From: Vibrio chagasii
Lineage (GTDB): Bacteria > Pseudomonadota > Gammaproteobacteria > Enterobacterales > Vibrionaceae
Direction of reading: 5' to 3'
Assembly: GCF_024347355.1 (NCBI RefSeq)
Contig: NZ_AP025465.1
Span: 3,038,001 to 3,102,000 of the forward strand
Length of the DNA: 64,000 nucleotides
Shown here in pieces: positions 50,921-60,616 of this stretch; position 1 is the stretch's first letter; every line of letters begins with the position of its first letter. Made by a program: the position numbers and the translations under genes. Under the pieces are notes generated by a model. It ran no database searches. It saw only the letters and a list, made by a program, of their open reading frames with translations, and was not told the DNA's origin.

Positions 50921-51189
50921 CTCGTTTTCTTTCTCTTTTGAGTTGTTCCGGTACAAGCTTACTCTCGTATTGATATTTCGCTGCACCTAGCAAAACGAGT
51001 GCTCATAGCAAGCAGAGGCTAGCTCGTACAAGTTTGATAATATTCAATCAGTTACTCACAACATGTTTTACATTGAGTCTCAGTGAAAGGCTTGCGCTTG
51101 CACCGAGAATCAACCAAGCTCAAATAAAAACGTGGGCGCATCGCAATACTTAATACTTTTCAAAGCCCATAAAAAGCACGGACTGTTTT

Positions 51190-52170
51190 ATGACCATATT
51201 TACCGCAGCGGCTGGTTTATCTAACCCACACTTACAAACTTTAGTGCCAAGGTTTATCAGAAAGCAGGCGTTGTTCCATCCTACATGGCAAACCTTAGAA
51301 ACGCCTGATGGTGATTTCCTAGACCTTGCTTGGAGTGAATCACCAGATAACGATGAACTGACTAGCAACAAACCTATCTTTATTCTGTTTCACGGATTAG
51401 AGGGCAGTTTTGAGAGCCCTTATGCCAACGGGCTGATGAATGCGTTTGCCAAGGATGGTTGGTTGTCGGTGATGATGCATTTTAGAGGCTGTAGCGGTAA
51501 ACCGAACCGCTTGGCACGTGCCTACCATTCTGGCGAAGTCGAAGATGCTCGCTTTTTCCTAAGACACCTGCACGCACAGTTTCCCAACAACCCTAAGGTG
51601 GCGGTCGGCATCTCTTTAGGCGGAAACATGCTAGCAAATTATCTGGCTGAGTATGCAGACGATCCCCTGCTATCAGCAGCAACCATAGTGTCAGCCCCTT
51701 TTGATCTAGCTTGTTGCGCGAGTCGCATTGAGAAAGGCTTCTCTAAGCTCTACAAGAAGTACCTGCTCAGCTCTCTCAAATCAAACGCCCTAAAAAAGAT
51801 TAACCTGCTGCAAGAGAAGCTCGACATCACCGCTGAGACAATCAAGAGGATTGATAAGTTGTATGAGTTTGATGAACGAATCACCGCGCCTCTGCATGGA
51901 TTCAAGAACGCTCAAGACTATTACGCACAGTGCTCGGCTCTTCCTAAGCTCAATAAGATAAAGCTACCAACTCAGATCATCCACGCTAAAGACGATCCTT
52001 TTATGACCGATGATGTGATTCCTAAGTTCGTTCTGCCGGATAACATCGATTATCGCTTGTTCCAGAAAGGGGGTCATGTTGGGTTCATTACTGGTAGTAC
52101 ACTAAAACCAAGGTTTTGGTTAGAAGAAGCGCTACCAGCCTATTATGAAAGTATCCAAGGTTCAGCATAA
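51190..52170 (+). CDS. yheT: YheT-type alpha/beta hydrolase
   Basis: A 326-residue hydrolase of the YheT/EMB8 family: AAAGLSNPHLQTLVPRF near the N terminus, an oxyanion-hole HGLEG and the nucleophile elbow GISLGG (serine near residue 139). The GGHVGF motif near the C terminus holds the catalytic histidine. The substrate is not established. It follows the TIGR02444 gene by 269 bases and precedes yheU and prkB, as in E. coli. Confidence 0.9.
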   Translation: MTIFTAAAGLSNPHLQTLVPRFIRKQALFHPTWQTLETPDGDFLDLAWSESPDNDELTSNKPIFILFHGLEGSFESPYANGLMNAFAKDGWLSVMMHFRGCSGKPNRLARAYHSGEVEDARFFLRHLHAQFPNNPKVAVGISLGGNMLANYLAEYADDPLLSAATIVSAPFDLACCASRIEKGFSKLYKKYLLSSLKSNALKKINLLQEKLDITAETIKRIDKLYEFDERITAPLHGFKNAQDYYAQCSALPKLNKIKLPTQIIHAKDDPFMTDDVIPKFVLPDNIDYRLFQKGGHVGFITGSTLKPRFWLEEALPAYYESIQGSA

Positions 52171-52299
52171 CGACGAAGCCTTGCTAAATATAAACGCGAA
52201 ACCTTGGTAAGATAGCGCAGTCCCTAATTGGGGTTGCACTATAAACATCACTAGACACACTCATCAACATATCAATGAACATAAAAGAGAGAAGTATTT

Positions 52300-52512
52300 A
52301 TGATCATCCCATGGAAAGACATCGAGCCTGATACGCTGGAAAACCTCATCAAGGAATTCGTACTGCGTGAGGGTACAGACTACGGCGACGTGGAGATCTC
52401 TCTACAAAACAAGATTGACCAAGTGAAACATCAATTAGCTTCTGGTGAGGCCAATATCGTGTTTTCCGAACTGCACGAAACCGTTGATATCCAGCTCACA
52501 AAACGCTTCTAA
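52300..52512 (+). CDS. yheU: YheU family protein
   Basis: A 70-residue acidic protein ([20 protein letters not shown]) of the YheU family, unknown function. It lies between yheT and prkB. A weak AGAGAG site precedes the ATG. Confidence 0.9.
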   Translation: MIIPWKDIEPDTLENLIKEFVLREGTDYGDVEISLQNKIDQVKHQLASGEANIVFSELHETVDIQLTKRF

Positions 52513-52589
52513 GCTGCGCTTAACACAGAGCCGTGTTATAGTGGAAAACGATTGCTAACAAGTAAGTTACTCATAAGACAAGGGTTGTC

Positions 52590-53459
52590 ATGTCCGCTAA
52601 ACATCCAATTATTGCGGTGACGGGTTCTTCAGGAGCCGGCACCACCACTACCTCAGAAGCCTTCCGAAAAATGTTCAATATGATGGACGTGAAGGCTGCT
52701 TGGGTTGAAGGGGATAGTTTTCACCGCTTCACTCGACCAGAAATGGACGTCGAGATCCGCAAGGCACGTGAGCAAGGTAAGCACATCAGCTACTTCGGCC
52801 CACAAGCCAACGACTTCGCAGCATTAGAAGAGTTTTTCCGTAAGTACGGTAATGAAGGTACTGGTAAAGTACGTAGTTACCTACATACGTTCGATGAAGC
52901 TGTGCCTTATAATCAAATGCCTGGCACCTTCACGCCATGGCAAGATATCCCTGAAAATTCAGACGTGATGTTTTACGAAGGTCTACACGGCGGTGTGGTT
53001 GATGGCGACATTAATGTCTCTCAACACGTCGACCTGCTGATTGGCATGGTTCCTATCGTAAACCTAGAGTGGATTCAAAAGTTCGTTCGTGACACACGCG
53101 ATCGTGGCCACTCACGCGAAGCAGTAATGGACTCCATTGTTCGTTCAATGGATGATTACCTTAACTATATTACCCCGCAATTTTCGCGTACTCATATCAA
53201 CTTTCAGCGTGTCCCAACCGTAGATACATCAAACCCACTTAACGCCAAAGGGATTCCAAGTTTAGATGAAAGCTTCGTTGTTATACGTTTGCGCGGCATC
53301 AAAAACGTCGATTTCCCGTATCTTTTGGCCATGATTGATGGCTCATTCATGTCTCGTCATAACACACTAGTGGTGCCAGGTGGTAAGATGAGCTTTGCTA
53401 TGGAGCTCATTGTGAGGCCAATCCTACAACAACTCATCGAAACTGGGAAAATAGGTTAA
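52590..53459 (+). CDS. prkB: phosphoribulokinase-like kinase
   Basis: A 289-residue P-loop kinase (IAVTGSSGAGTTTTSEAF near residues 8-25) of the phosphoribulokinase family; SYLHTFDEAVPYN and FYEGLHGGVVDGD motifs fit the ribulose-5-phosphate fold. There is no RuBisCO in the window and the role in heterotrophs is unclear. It is in the conserved yheT-yheU-prkB-crp order; the yhfA (OsmC) gene found between prkB and crp in E. coli is absent. Confidence 0.92.
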   Translation: MSAKHPIIAVTGSSGAGTTTTSEAFRKMFNMMDVKAAWVEGDSFHRFTRPEMDVEIRKAREQGKHISYFGPQANDFAALEEFFRKYGNEGTGKVRSYLHTFDEAVPYNQMPGTFTPWQDIPENSDVMFYEGLHGGVVDGDINVSQHVDLLIGMVPIVNLEWIQKFVRDTRDRGHSREAVMDSIVRSMDDYLNYITPQFSRTHINFQRVPTVDTSNPLNAKGIPSLDESFVVIRLRGIKNVDFPYLLAMIDGSFMSRHNTLVVPGGKMSFAMELIVRPILQQLIETGKIG

Positions 53460-53492
53460 CAAAACGACATTCTGGCTGATTACTTTTCATAC

Positions 53493-53508
53493 CGTGATCA
53501 TGTGCACA
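53493..53508. promoter_or_regulatory. CRP-like site upstream of crp
   Basis: CGTGA-tcatgt-GCACA agrees with the CRP consensus TGTGA-N6-TCACA at 8 of 10 positions and lies about 190 bases before the crp start. Autoregulation of crp is known in E. coli. Confidence 0.5.
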
Positions 53509-53699
53509 ATTTTGCGTAAAAAATCGTAGCTTGGTCACGATTAAAATCAAGAAATAGTACCTGAAAAAGGATACTATTCTTAAACGAAACACAAGATAGC
53601 TTGCAGCGCTCATCGAGTGCTCTTATCCTAAGAAGTCAATTCAGGCTTAGCTAAAATACGGAAAGCGGCAAGCATACCCTGCAGAGGAAGTGAGATATT

Positions 53700-54332
53700 A
53701 TGGTTCTAGGTAAACCTCAAACCGATCCAACATTAGAGTGGTTCCTTTCACACTGTCATATTCATAAGTACCCTTCAAAAAGTACTTTGATCCATGCTGG
53801 TGAAAAGGCAGAGACCTTGTACTACATCGTTAAAGGTTCTGTGGCAGTTCTTATTAAAGACGAAGAAGGTAAGGAAATGATTCTTTCTTACCTAAACCAA
53901 GGCGACTTCATCGGTGAGCTAGGCTTGTTCGAAGAAGACCAAGAGCGTACAGCTTGGGTTCGTGCTAAATCTCCTTGTGAAGTAGCTGAAATTTCTTTCA
54001 AGAAGTTCCGTCAACTTATCCAAGTGAACCCAGACATCCTAATGCGTCTTTCAGCGCAAATGGCAAGCCGCCTACAAGTAACTAGCCAAAAGGTTGGTGA
54101 CTTAGCGTTCCTTGACGTAACAGGTCGTATCGCTCAAACGCTACTAAACCTAGCGAAACAGCCAGATGCAATGACTCACCCTGACGGCATGCAAATCAAG
54201 ATCACTCGTCAAGAGATTGGCCAAATCGTTGGTTGTTCTCGTGAGACAGTAGGTCGTATCTTGAAGATGCTAGAAGAGCAGAACCTAATTTCTGCACACG
54301 GTAAGACTATCGTGGTATACGGCACTCGTTAA
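53700..54332 (+). CDS. crp: cAMP receptor protein
   Basis: A 210-residue global regulator with an N-terminal cAMP-binding barrel ([19 protein letters not shown]) and a C-terminal DNA-binding domain whose recognition helix [13 protein letters not shown] is identical to the enteric one. The cAMP-contacting arginine is present; the neighbouring serine of E. coli (S83) is threonine. The whole C-terminal third is nearly identical to E. coli CRP, so it should bind the same sites. A strong terminator follows. Confidence 0.98.
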   Translation: MVLGKPQTDPTLEWFLSHCHIHKYPSKSTLIHAGEKAETLYYIVKGSVAVLIKDEEGKEMILSYLNQGDFIGELGLFEEDQERTAWVRAKSPCEVAEISFKKFRQLIQVNPDILMRLSAQMASRLQVTSQKVGDLAFLDVTGRIAQTLLNLAKQPDAMTHPDGMQIKITRQEIGQIVGCSRETVGRILKMLEEQNLISAHGKTIVVYGTR

Positions 54333-54358
54333 TTTCGATTAACTGAGTCAAAAATATG

Positions 54359-54390
54359 AAAGCCACCAAATGCGAATTTGGTGGCTTTTT
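54359..54390 (+). terminator. terminator after crp
   Basis: AAAGCCACCAAAT and ATTTGGTGGCTTT form a perfect 13-base stem with a GCGA loop, followed by TTCTTT. Confidence 0.93.
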
Positions 54391-54403
54391 CTTTATTGAG
54401 AGA

Positions 54404-54431
54404 AGATACGAGATACGAGATACGAGATACG
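54404..54431. repeat. heptanucleotide tandem array (AGATACG)4
   Basis: Four exact copies of AGATACG lie just after the crp terminator. The unit differs by one base from the 14.6-copy AGATGCG array at 19501-19602, which also lies just past a terminator. Confidence 0.95.
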
Positions 54432-54521
54432 AATGGAACACATGAGGCTCTCGCCTTGTAAACATTCTCGAAGCGAAGCGTACCCGAGTTTCTAGGGCAA
54501 AAACCGTAATCGTATCTTTCT

Positions 54522-55313
54522 TTAACCGTTGGTGCTTTCGAAGATCTTGTCCGCCGATGCAGCAACAAAACCGGTATAAAGCTCACCATTGGCCATTGGA
54601 TAGCGCTTAGCGAACTCATAGAAGCCACCAGGAATCATCTCATTGCCTTCAACAAATGCCACTGGCACTTTGTCTGCCATTGTTGATGATTGCTCTAATA
54701 ACACCTCTGGAGAGCCTTTTACCTCACCACCAGATGCGTTAATCGTAAAGCTAGCATCACTCAGGTAGTCATTCACTGCTTGTACTTCATCGAACTTGTT
54801 CAGTTGATTGACACTAACCGTGAAGTGGTTAGCACCGTAACCGTGAGCGGCTAACCAAGAGGCGTATTCGCTCTCCTTCGCTAACAGTTGGAAATCAGCG
54901 AAGCTCAAATCCCAAAGGCGGCCACCAAATAGGAATTCGTGTCCCTCTAACTTACTTGCATCAACCTGCTCAACCAATTTGGCAACGATCTGCTGTAATT
55001 CACCAGAACACTCTTCTACCTTCAACTCACTAATGAACACTTTCGGTTGTTTTGGGTCTGGGTGTTCGTAGTGTTTAGCCACTAGCTTCTTGCTTTCAAA
55101 CAAGTAATCGCCACATGCTTTGTAACCTAGCTCAAGGAAAGGTTTGGCTAATGTTTCAATACCTAGAGGGGCAACATTAAAAGTACGCAATGCAATGTGA
55201 TCATTGATCAGCGCTTCATCTTCTTTTAGCAAGTGATGTACTTTCTCTGCCGACGGGCAAAGTCTGTGAATGTAATCGTCCCATAGTGATTTAAAGAGTA
55301 GATCGGGCGTCAT
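54522..55313 (-). CDS. DUF1338 domain protein
   Basis: A 263-residue protein of the DUF1338 family, which includes the 2-oxoadipate dioxygenase/decarboxylase HglS (a larger, about 460-residue relative). The motifs INDHIALRTFN, ISELKVEECS and GANHFTVSVN supply likely His and Glu metal ligands, and IPGGFYEFAKRYPM is characteristic. It is downstream of astD on the same strand but beyond a terminator-like hairpin. Substrate unknown; the short length suggests a distinct subfamily. Confidence 0.8.
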   Translation of the reverse strand: MTPDLLFKSLWDDYIHRLCPSAEKVHHLLKEDEALINDHIALRTFNVAPLGIETLAKPFLELGYKACGDYLFESKKLVAKHYEHPDPKQPKVFISELKVEECSGELQQIVAKLVEQVDASKLEGHEFLFGGRLWDLSFADFQLLAKESEYASWLAAHGYGANHFTVSVNQLNKFDEVQAVNDYLSDASFTINASGGEVKGSPEVLLEQSSTMADKVPVAFVEGNEMIPGGFYEFAKRYPMANGELYTGFVAASADKIFESTNG

Positions 55314-55456
55314 GGTGACTCCTTGTCAGAGGTTCTAGCAAGCTAGTGATTTGGATTAGAAAGGGAGAGACTGAGACACAAAGTCAGCAGCCATCAGCCT
55401 GTGACATACTTGTTCTATTATTATCTACCGCCCAATCTTGACGCTGAGCGTGGTTA

Positions 55457-55488
55457 AAATAAGGAAGCGATACGCTGCTTCCTTATTT
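55457..55488 (-). terminator. terminator after astD
   Basis: AAATAAGGAAGC and GCTTCCTTATTT form a perfect 12-base stem with an 8-base loop, followed on the minus strand by TTAACC after the stem T run. Confidence 0.78.
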
Positions 55489-55528
55489 CATAACTAATGA
55501 ATGAGCTTTCGCTCAATATCAATCTAAA

Positions 55529-56986
55529 CTACAGCTCGATACCTGGGCTAAACGTAGCTGGCAGTTGAGTTTCACCACCTTCCATTGAAGCCATTGGGTA
55601 AGCACAGTAATCTGCCGCATAGTAAGCACTTGGGCGTAAGTTGCCAGAAGCACCCGGACCACCAAATGGTGCATCACCACTTGCGCCTGTGAGTTGGCGG
55701 TTGCGGTTAACAATACCCGCACGGATATGGTCAACGAAGTATTCCCACTCAGAATCGTCTGTCGATACTAAACCTGCTGACAAACCAAAGCGTGTGTCGT
55801 TAGCTAATTCAACCGCTTGCTCTAGCGACTGATAACGAACCACTTGTAGCAATGGGCCGAAGTACTCTTCATCTGGCAGGTCAGCAATGTTGGTTGCATC
55901 GATAATGCCCGGAGAAACAAACGCCGCTTCGCCTGCTTTTGCCTCTACTAGGCTGACACCCCCCAGAGACTGCAGGTTAGCTTGTGCGTCTAGAATAAAC
56001 TTAGCGGCAGCTTCAGAGATTTGAGGCCCCATGAAAGGTGCAGGTTCAGCAAATGGCTGATCAACACGAATCTTTTGCGTCGCTGCGACCAGTTTGTCGA
56101 GTAGCAGATCGCCCTTCTCGCCAACAGGAACATACAGGCGACGAGCACATGTACAACGTTGACCAGCACTGATGAACGCTGATTGGATAATGGTGTATAC
56201 CGTTGCGTCTGCGTCACCGTATTGGTCACTGATCACCATAGGGTTATTACCACCCATCTCTAGTGCCAGCATCTTGCCCGGTTGACCCGCGAATTGACGG
56301 TGCAGGATATGACCCGTATTAGCACTACCTGTAAATAGTACGCCATCAAGACCTTTAGCATCAGCCAGTGCGATGCCGGTCTCTTTAGCACCTTGCACTA
56401 GGTTGATTACGCCAGCAGGAAGACCCGCTTCTTGCCATAGCTTCATTGCGAACTCACCTGTCCAAGGCGTCTGCTCTGAAGGTTTGAATACCACTGTATT
56501 TCCCGATAGCAATGCAGGAACAATATGACCATTTGGTAGGTGACCTGGGAAGTTGTAAGGGCCAAATACCGCCATCACGCCCAATGGACGGTGACGAAGT
56601 ACAATTTGGTTACCAGCCGCTTCACGTGATGCTTCACCGGTACGCTCGTGATAAGCACGAATAGAGATAGCGATCTTGCCCGCCATTGCGCCCGCTTCAG
56701 TGCGAGTTTCCCAAATAGGTTTACCCGTCTCTTTTGCGATAATTTGCGCGATCTCTTCGCTGTTCTCTTTTACTTTTTCTGCGAACTTCAACACGATCGC
56801 TTCACGCTCAGCAAAGCTCAGTTTTTTCCAAACTAGGAACGCTTCGCGAGCCGCTGCCACTGCAGATTCAACCTGTGCCGGTGTTGCGCTATCACCCTGC
56901 CACACTACTTCATTGTTGTATGGGCTTACTGATGTCATGGCATCACCTTGACCCGCTACCCATTGTCCTGCTATCCACTGAGTCAT
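55529..56986 (-). CDS. astD: succinylglutamate-semialdehyde dehydrogenase
   Basis: A 485-residue NAD-dependent aldehyde dehydrogenase of the arginine succinyltransferase pathway, oxidising N-succinylglutamate semialdehyde. The Rossmann-type [17 protein letters not shown], the glutamate in [10 protein letters not shown] and the catalytic cysteine in [10 protein letters not shown] are present. It follows astA by 39 bases and is the last gene of this block. Confidence 0.95.
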   Translation of the reverse strand: MTQWIAGQWVAGQGDAMTSVSPYNNEVVWQGDSATPAQVESAVAAAREAFLVWKKLSFAEREAIVLKFAEKVKENSEEIAQIIAKETGKPIWETRTEAGAMAGKIAISIRAYHERTGEASREAAGNQIVLRHRPLGVMAVFGPYNFPGHLPNGHIVPALLSGNTVVFKPSEQTPWTGEFAMKLWQEAGLPAGVINLVQGAKETGIALADAKGLDGVLFTGSANTGHILHRQFAGQPGKMLALEMGGNNPMVISDQYGDADATVYTIIQSAFISAGQRCTCARRLYVPVGEKGDLLLDKLVAATQKIRVDQPFAEPAPFMGPQISEAAAKFILDAQANLQSLGGVSLVEAKAGEAAFVSPGIIDATNIADLPDEEYFGPLLQVVRYQSLEQAVELANDTRFGLSAGLVSTDDSEWEYFVDHIRAGIVNRNRQLTGASGDAPFGGPGASGNLRPSAYYAADYCAYPMASMEGGETQLPATFSPGIEL

Positions 56987-57025
56987 ACTTCTATCCTTAA
57001 AATCTTCGACAGATAATCGCCGCTC

Positions 57026-58045
57026 TTATTGAGCCAACATGCGAACGAATTCGCCTTCTTTTACTTCAAGAGCGCTTGCTACTTCAGATGATAAAATCAC
57101 TGTATCGCTTGCTTGGTCATACGCACCTTTCGCGGCCACTGCGCGGAAGTTCTCAAATGAGGTATTACCAATTAGGAAGTCTTTAGAGCTAGAGTGCTCT
57201 GCAATTTGAACCTGTGCTCGAATAGAGTGACGTACAGATTCGATGTTTCTTAAATCACACTCGACCGTTGGTCCCGCATCAAAGATGTCGACATAACCAC
57301 GATTCGTGAAACCTTCACGTTCCAACAGTTTCAATGCTGGGCGGGTATTATCGTGCACTTGACCAATCACCGCCTGAGCTTCTTCACTCAATAGGTTTAC
57401 ATAGATTGGCAGTTTCGGCATAAGGTCTGCGATGAAGCCTTTCTTACCAATCCCCGTTAGGTAATCGGCTAGTGTGAAATCAATCGAGAAGAAGTGCTCT
57501 TGCAACCACTTCCAGAATGGCGAGTTACCTTCTGCATCTGATACACCACGCATCTCAGCAAAGATCGTTTTTGAGAAACGCTCTGGGTGCTCAGCCATCA
57601 GTAGGAAACGACACTTAGACATCAGTCGACCGTTTAAGCCTTTGCGGTAATCAGGACGTAAGAACAGCGTACAAATTTCGCTGCAGCCTGTGTAGTTATT
57701 ACCAAACGTCAACAGCTTAACCACGTTATTCACTTTAAGGCGCTGTGAAGAGTGAACCACTTTACTGATGTGGTACGAGTAAAAAGGCACATCCCAGCCA
57801 ATGGAAGCTTCGATGCCTGTTGTACCAGCAACTTCGCCAGTTTCAGCGTCGAAACCCACCATTAGATAGCCTTCATCACCGGGTTCGGTCACGTCTGCTT
57901 TCGCAAAGCTGTATTCAGAATGGGTAATTCGGTTAGTTAACAATTCTTCGTTAACCGGAAGAGATGTGAATCCATGACCTGATTCAACTGCACAGGTGTG
58001 CAGCGCATCGTAATCAGACAGTTTTATTGGGCGAACAACTAGCAT
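57026..58045 (-). CDS. astA: arginine N-succinyltransferase
   Basis: A 339-residue GNAT-fold enzyme that transfers succinate from succinyl-CoA to arginine, the first step of the AST pathway. MLVVRPIKLSDYDALHTCAV opens it; CTLFLRPDYRKGLNGRLMSK and FIADLMPKLPIYVNLLSEEA are diagnostic. ATG 58045 has a GGAGG site and the normal length. It is the middle gene of astC-astA-astD; a hairpin separates it from astC. Confidence 0.95.
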   Translation of the reverse strand: MLVVRPIKLSDYDALHTCAVESGHGFTSLPVNEELLTNRITHSEYSFAKADVTEPGDEGYLMVGFDAETGEVAGTTGIEASIGWDVPFYSYHISKVVHSSQRLKVNNVVKLLTFGNNYTGCSEICTLFLRPDYRKGLNGRLMSKCRFLLMAEHPERFSKTIFAEMRGVSDAEGNSPFWKWLQEHFFSIDFTLADYLTGIGKKGFIADLMPKLPIYVNLLSEEAQAVIGQVHDNTRPALKLLEREGFTNRGYVDIFDAGPTVECDLRNIESVRHSIRAQVQIAEHSSSKDFLIGNTSFENFRAVAAKGAYDQASDTVILSSEVASALEVKEGEFVRMLAQ

Positions 58046-58069
58046 CAATATTCCCTCCAGATGCAAAAT

Positions 58070-58095
58070 AGGCCCAAAACCAGAAGCTTGGGCCT
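58070..58095 (-). terminator. hairpin between astC and astA
   Basis: AGGCCCAA and TTGGGCCT form a perfect 8-base stem with a 10-base loop, followed on the minus strand by ATTTTGC. It may end part of the transcripts after astC. Confidence 0.65.
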
Positions 58096-58152
58096 TTAGC
58101 AGTACGTCATGGGATCGCTCTAATGGCGATCATTCCTATGACGCCGCTCAGG

Positions 58153-59364
58153 CTAAACTAGCGTAGCGATTGCTTTGTCTAGTTTTGATAAGCCTTCTTC
58201 AATTTCTTGTTTAGTGATAACCAGTGATGGAGTAAAACGAACCACGTTTGCACCCGCAACCAGTACCATTAGGCCTTGCTCGCCTGCTGCTACTAATACG
58301 TCACGCGCTCGTCCTTGCCATTCGTCATTCAGTGCAGCACCTAACAATAGGCCTTTACCACGAATCTCACTGAAAATTTGGTATTTGTCGTTAATCTTAG
58401 TTAGACCATCACGGAATAGCGCTTCACGCTCTTTTACGCCTTCTAGAGTTTCAGGTTGGCTAACTACGTCAACCACTGCTTCAGCTACCGCACACGCCAG
58501 TGGGTTACCACCGTATGTAGAACCGTGCGTACCAACCTTAAGGTGTGTAGCCAGTTCAGACGTCGTCAGCATTGCGCCGATAGGGAAACCGCCACCTAGA
58601 GACTTCGCTGTGCTTAGAATGTCTGGCGTCACGCCCAGACCTTGGTAAGCATAGAAGTTACCAGTACGGCCATTACCTGTTTGTACTTCATCAAAAATCA
58701 GCAGTGCATTGTGCTTGTCACACAGTTCACGAACCGTATTCACGAACTCAGCCGTTGGAGAAATGATACCGCCCTCGCCTTGCAGAGGTTCCATCATGAT
58801 TGCACAAGTGCGATCAGAGATATGCGCTTCTAGAGCCGCAATATCATTGTAAGGCAGGTGAGTTACATCGCCAGGTTTTGGACCGAAGCCATCAGAGTAA
58901 GCCTCTTGACCACCAACGGTTACAGTAAAGAAAGTACGACCGTGGAAACCTTGTTTGAATGCAATGATTTCAGATTTCTCAGGACCGTGAACAACCGCTG
59001 CCCAACGACGAGCTAGCTTAAGTGCTGCCTCATTCGCTTCTGCGCCAGAGTTCGCAAAGAATACTTTTTCTGCAAAACATACGTCAGTTAGCTTCTTCGC
59101 TAGACGCAGTGCAGGTTCGTTAGTCATTACATTACTTAGGTGCCAAATCTTATTTGCTTGCTCAGTAACGGCATTCACCATTGCTGGGTGACAGTGACCC
59201 AAACAGCTCACAGCAATACCACCAGCAAAGTCGATATACTCTCGCCCTTGTTGGTCCCATACACGTGCGCCTTCCCCTTTTACCGGGATCATTTCCATTG
59301 GGTTATAACAAGGCACCATCACCTCATTAAACAGACTACGTTCTACATTATTTTCCACTGTCAT
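58153..59364 (-). CDS. astC: acetylornithine/succinylornithine aminotransferase
   Basis: A 403-residue PLP-dependent class-III aminotransferase. The pyridoxal lysine is in [15 protein letters not shown], and [14 protein letters not shown] and [16 protein letters not shown] are typical. In the AST pathway it transaminates succinylornithine; the same enzyme can act as ArgD in arginine biosynthesis, and in Vibrio it is often annotated argD. It is the first gene of the block. A TTGAAA/TATAAT promoter lies 97 bases upstream. Confidence 0.92.
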   Translation of the reverse strand: MTVENNVERSLFNEVMVPCYNPMEMIPVKGEGARVWDQQGREYIDFAGGIAVSCLGHCHPAMVNAVTEQANKIWHLSNVMTNEPALRLAKKLTDVCFAEKVFFANSGAEANEAALKLARRWAAVVHGPEKSEIIAFKQGFHGRTFFTVTVGGQEAYSDGFGPKPGDVTHLPYNDIAALEAHISDRTCAIMMEPLQGEGGIISPTAEFVNTVRELCDKHNALLIFDEVQTGNGRTGNFYAYQGLGVTPDILSTAKSLGGGFPIGAMLTTSELATHLKVGTHGSTYGGNPLACAVAEAVVDVVSQPETLEGVKEREALFRDGLTKINDKYQIFSEIRGKGLLLGAALNDEWQGRARDVLVAAGEQGLMVLVAGANVVRFTPSLVITKQEIEEGLSKLDKAIATLV

Positions 59365-59828
59365 CGTACATTCCTTCTCGATACCGCAAGCTTCGCAAAT
59401 AAGCGTAATGATTCATAAGTGAGACGAAAAAATTTTGTCTCGCTACAATCCCGCCGCAGCATTATATTTACATTTAATTAACGTTTTCAATAGTAGATTA
59501 TTCTTTAGCCATCCCTCACAACCAGCTAAACCTCACTACCTATGACTATTTATGCATCAATCAACCTGTTTTATGAAGCTTTTTTTACGTATGCGCCTAT
59601 CCTGCAAAGGCAAAGCCTTACTGGCACAGCGGTATATTGGGTTCAAAAGGAAATACGGCGAATAACTTTGCATAGGCTAAAAACTTAGCCTGGTGAGGAA
59701 GAAATGTTATAAAAAGTGATCGGCGTCAGAAGGATCGAGCTCGGTAAAACTCGAATTAAAACGTATAACGAAGGAGTTCGCAGGTTAAGCTCACCTATTT
59801 AGGAGAGTAAAACACCTGCTTTAAACAC
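59365..59828. other. intergenic region between pabA and astC
   Basis: 464 bases. It holds the astC promoter, possible ArgR half-sites (TGAATCAT near the start, ATGCATAAATA near 59545-59558) and a small hairpin AGGCTAAaaacTTAGCCT at 59673-59690. No gene was recognised, and no clear terminator for pabA. Confidence 0.5.
59461..59490 (-). promoter_or_regulatory. astC promoter
   Basis: TTGAAA (59485-59490) and TATAAT (59461-59466) on the minus strand with an 18-base spacer, 97 bases before astC. Confidence 0.65.
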
Positions 59829-60407
59829 TTAACGTGCTAAAAAGTTAGCCAGAAGTTGGTGCCCTTGCTCTGTTTTAATCGATTCAGGGTGGAACTGAAC
59901 CGCATCAATTGGCAAGGTTTTGTGTTGATAGCCCATGATCTCATCCATACTGCCATCTTCAAGCTCTGTCCAAGAAGTCAGTTCAAAGCAATCTGGTAGT
60001 GTGCCGTTTTTCACCACAAGGGAGTGGTAACGCGTGACGGTTAGTGGGTTATTCAGACCTTGGAAAACACTCTTCCCATTGTGGCGTATCGGTGAGGTTT
60101 TACCGTGCATCACTTGTCTTGCTCTCACCACTTCACCGCCAAACACCTGAGCAATGGCTTGATGGCCAAGACACACACCTAAGATTGGCAACTTGCCAAC
60201 GAAGTGTTCTATGACTTGTAGAGAGATACCCGCATCATCCGGTGTACAAGGCCCTGGGGATATCACAAGGTGACTAGGATTCAGCGCTTCAATGCCCGCA
60301 ATATCAATTTCATCATTGCGTACAACTTTTACAGTTACCCCTAACTCACAGAAATACTGATATAAGTTATAGGTAAAAGAGTCGTAGTTATCGATGATAA
60401 GTAACAT
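59829..60407 (-). CDS. pabA: aminodeoxychorismate/anthranilate synthase component II
   Basis: A 192-residue glutamine amidotransferase (class I) that feeds ammonia to PabB for 4-amino-4-deoxychorismate, on the folate pathway. The catalytic cysteine is C79 in GVCLGHQ, with His and Glu in VQFHPES. The oxyanion motif SPGPCTP is present. It is not beside a pabB or trp gene, so PabA is more likely than TrpG; enzymes of this type may serve both. Confidence 0.93.
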   Translation of the reverse strand: MLLIIDNYDSFTYNLYQYFCELGVTVKVVRNDEIDIAGIEALNPSHLVISPGPCTPDDAGISLQVIEHFVGKLPILGVCLGHQAIAQVFGGEVVRARQVMHGKTSPIRHNGKSVFQGLNNPLTVTRYHSLVVKNGTLPDCFELTSWTELEDGSMDEIMGYQHKTLPIDAVQFHPESIKTEQGHQLLANFLAR

Positions 60408-60507
60408 GAGTGAAATCGTTTGCTAAATACTAAATGATTGGGAGATATAGGGGCGGTATTGTGCAATACCCATAGCGAAAGGCAAGTGGAAACTGCATTT
60501 CACCAAT

Positions 60508-60537
60508 AATTAAGGCCAACCTAGGTTGACCTTAATT
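60508..60537 (-). terminator. hairpin after the nuclease gene
   Basis: AATTAAGGTCAAC pairs with GTTGGCCTTAATT (one T-G pair) around CTAG, about 80 bases beyond the stop on the minus strand. The T run is weak, so termination is probable but not certain. Confidence 0.65.
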
Positions 60538-60616
60538 GTTTACAGATAACTGTCAATTACCCGCATTCGGTGACGTGTACTCACTTTCACCGTTAGCAGT
60601 AAAGCTGATTCACTCA

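Noticed and set aside
59673..59690. Possible small RNA around the AGGCTAA hairpin
   Set aside because: No promoter paired with a terminator could be identified in the spacer.
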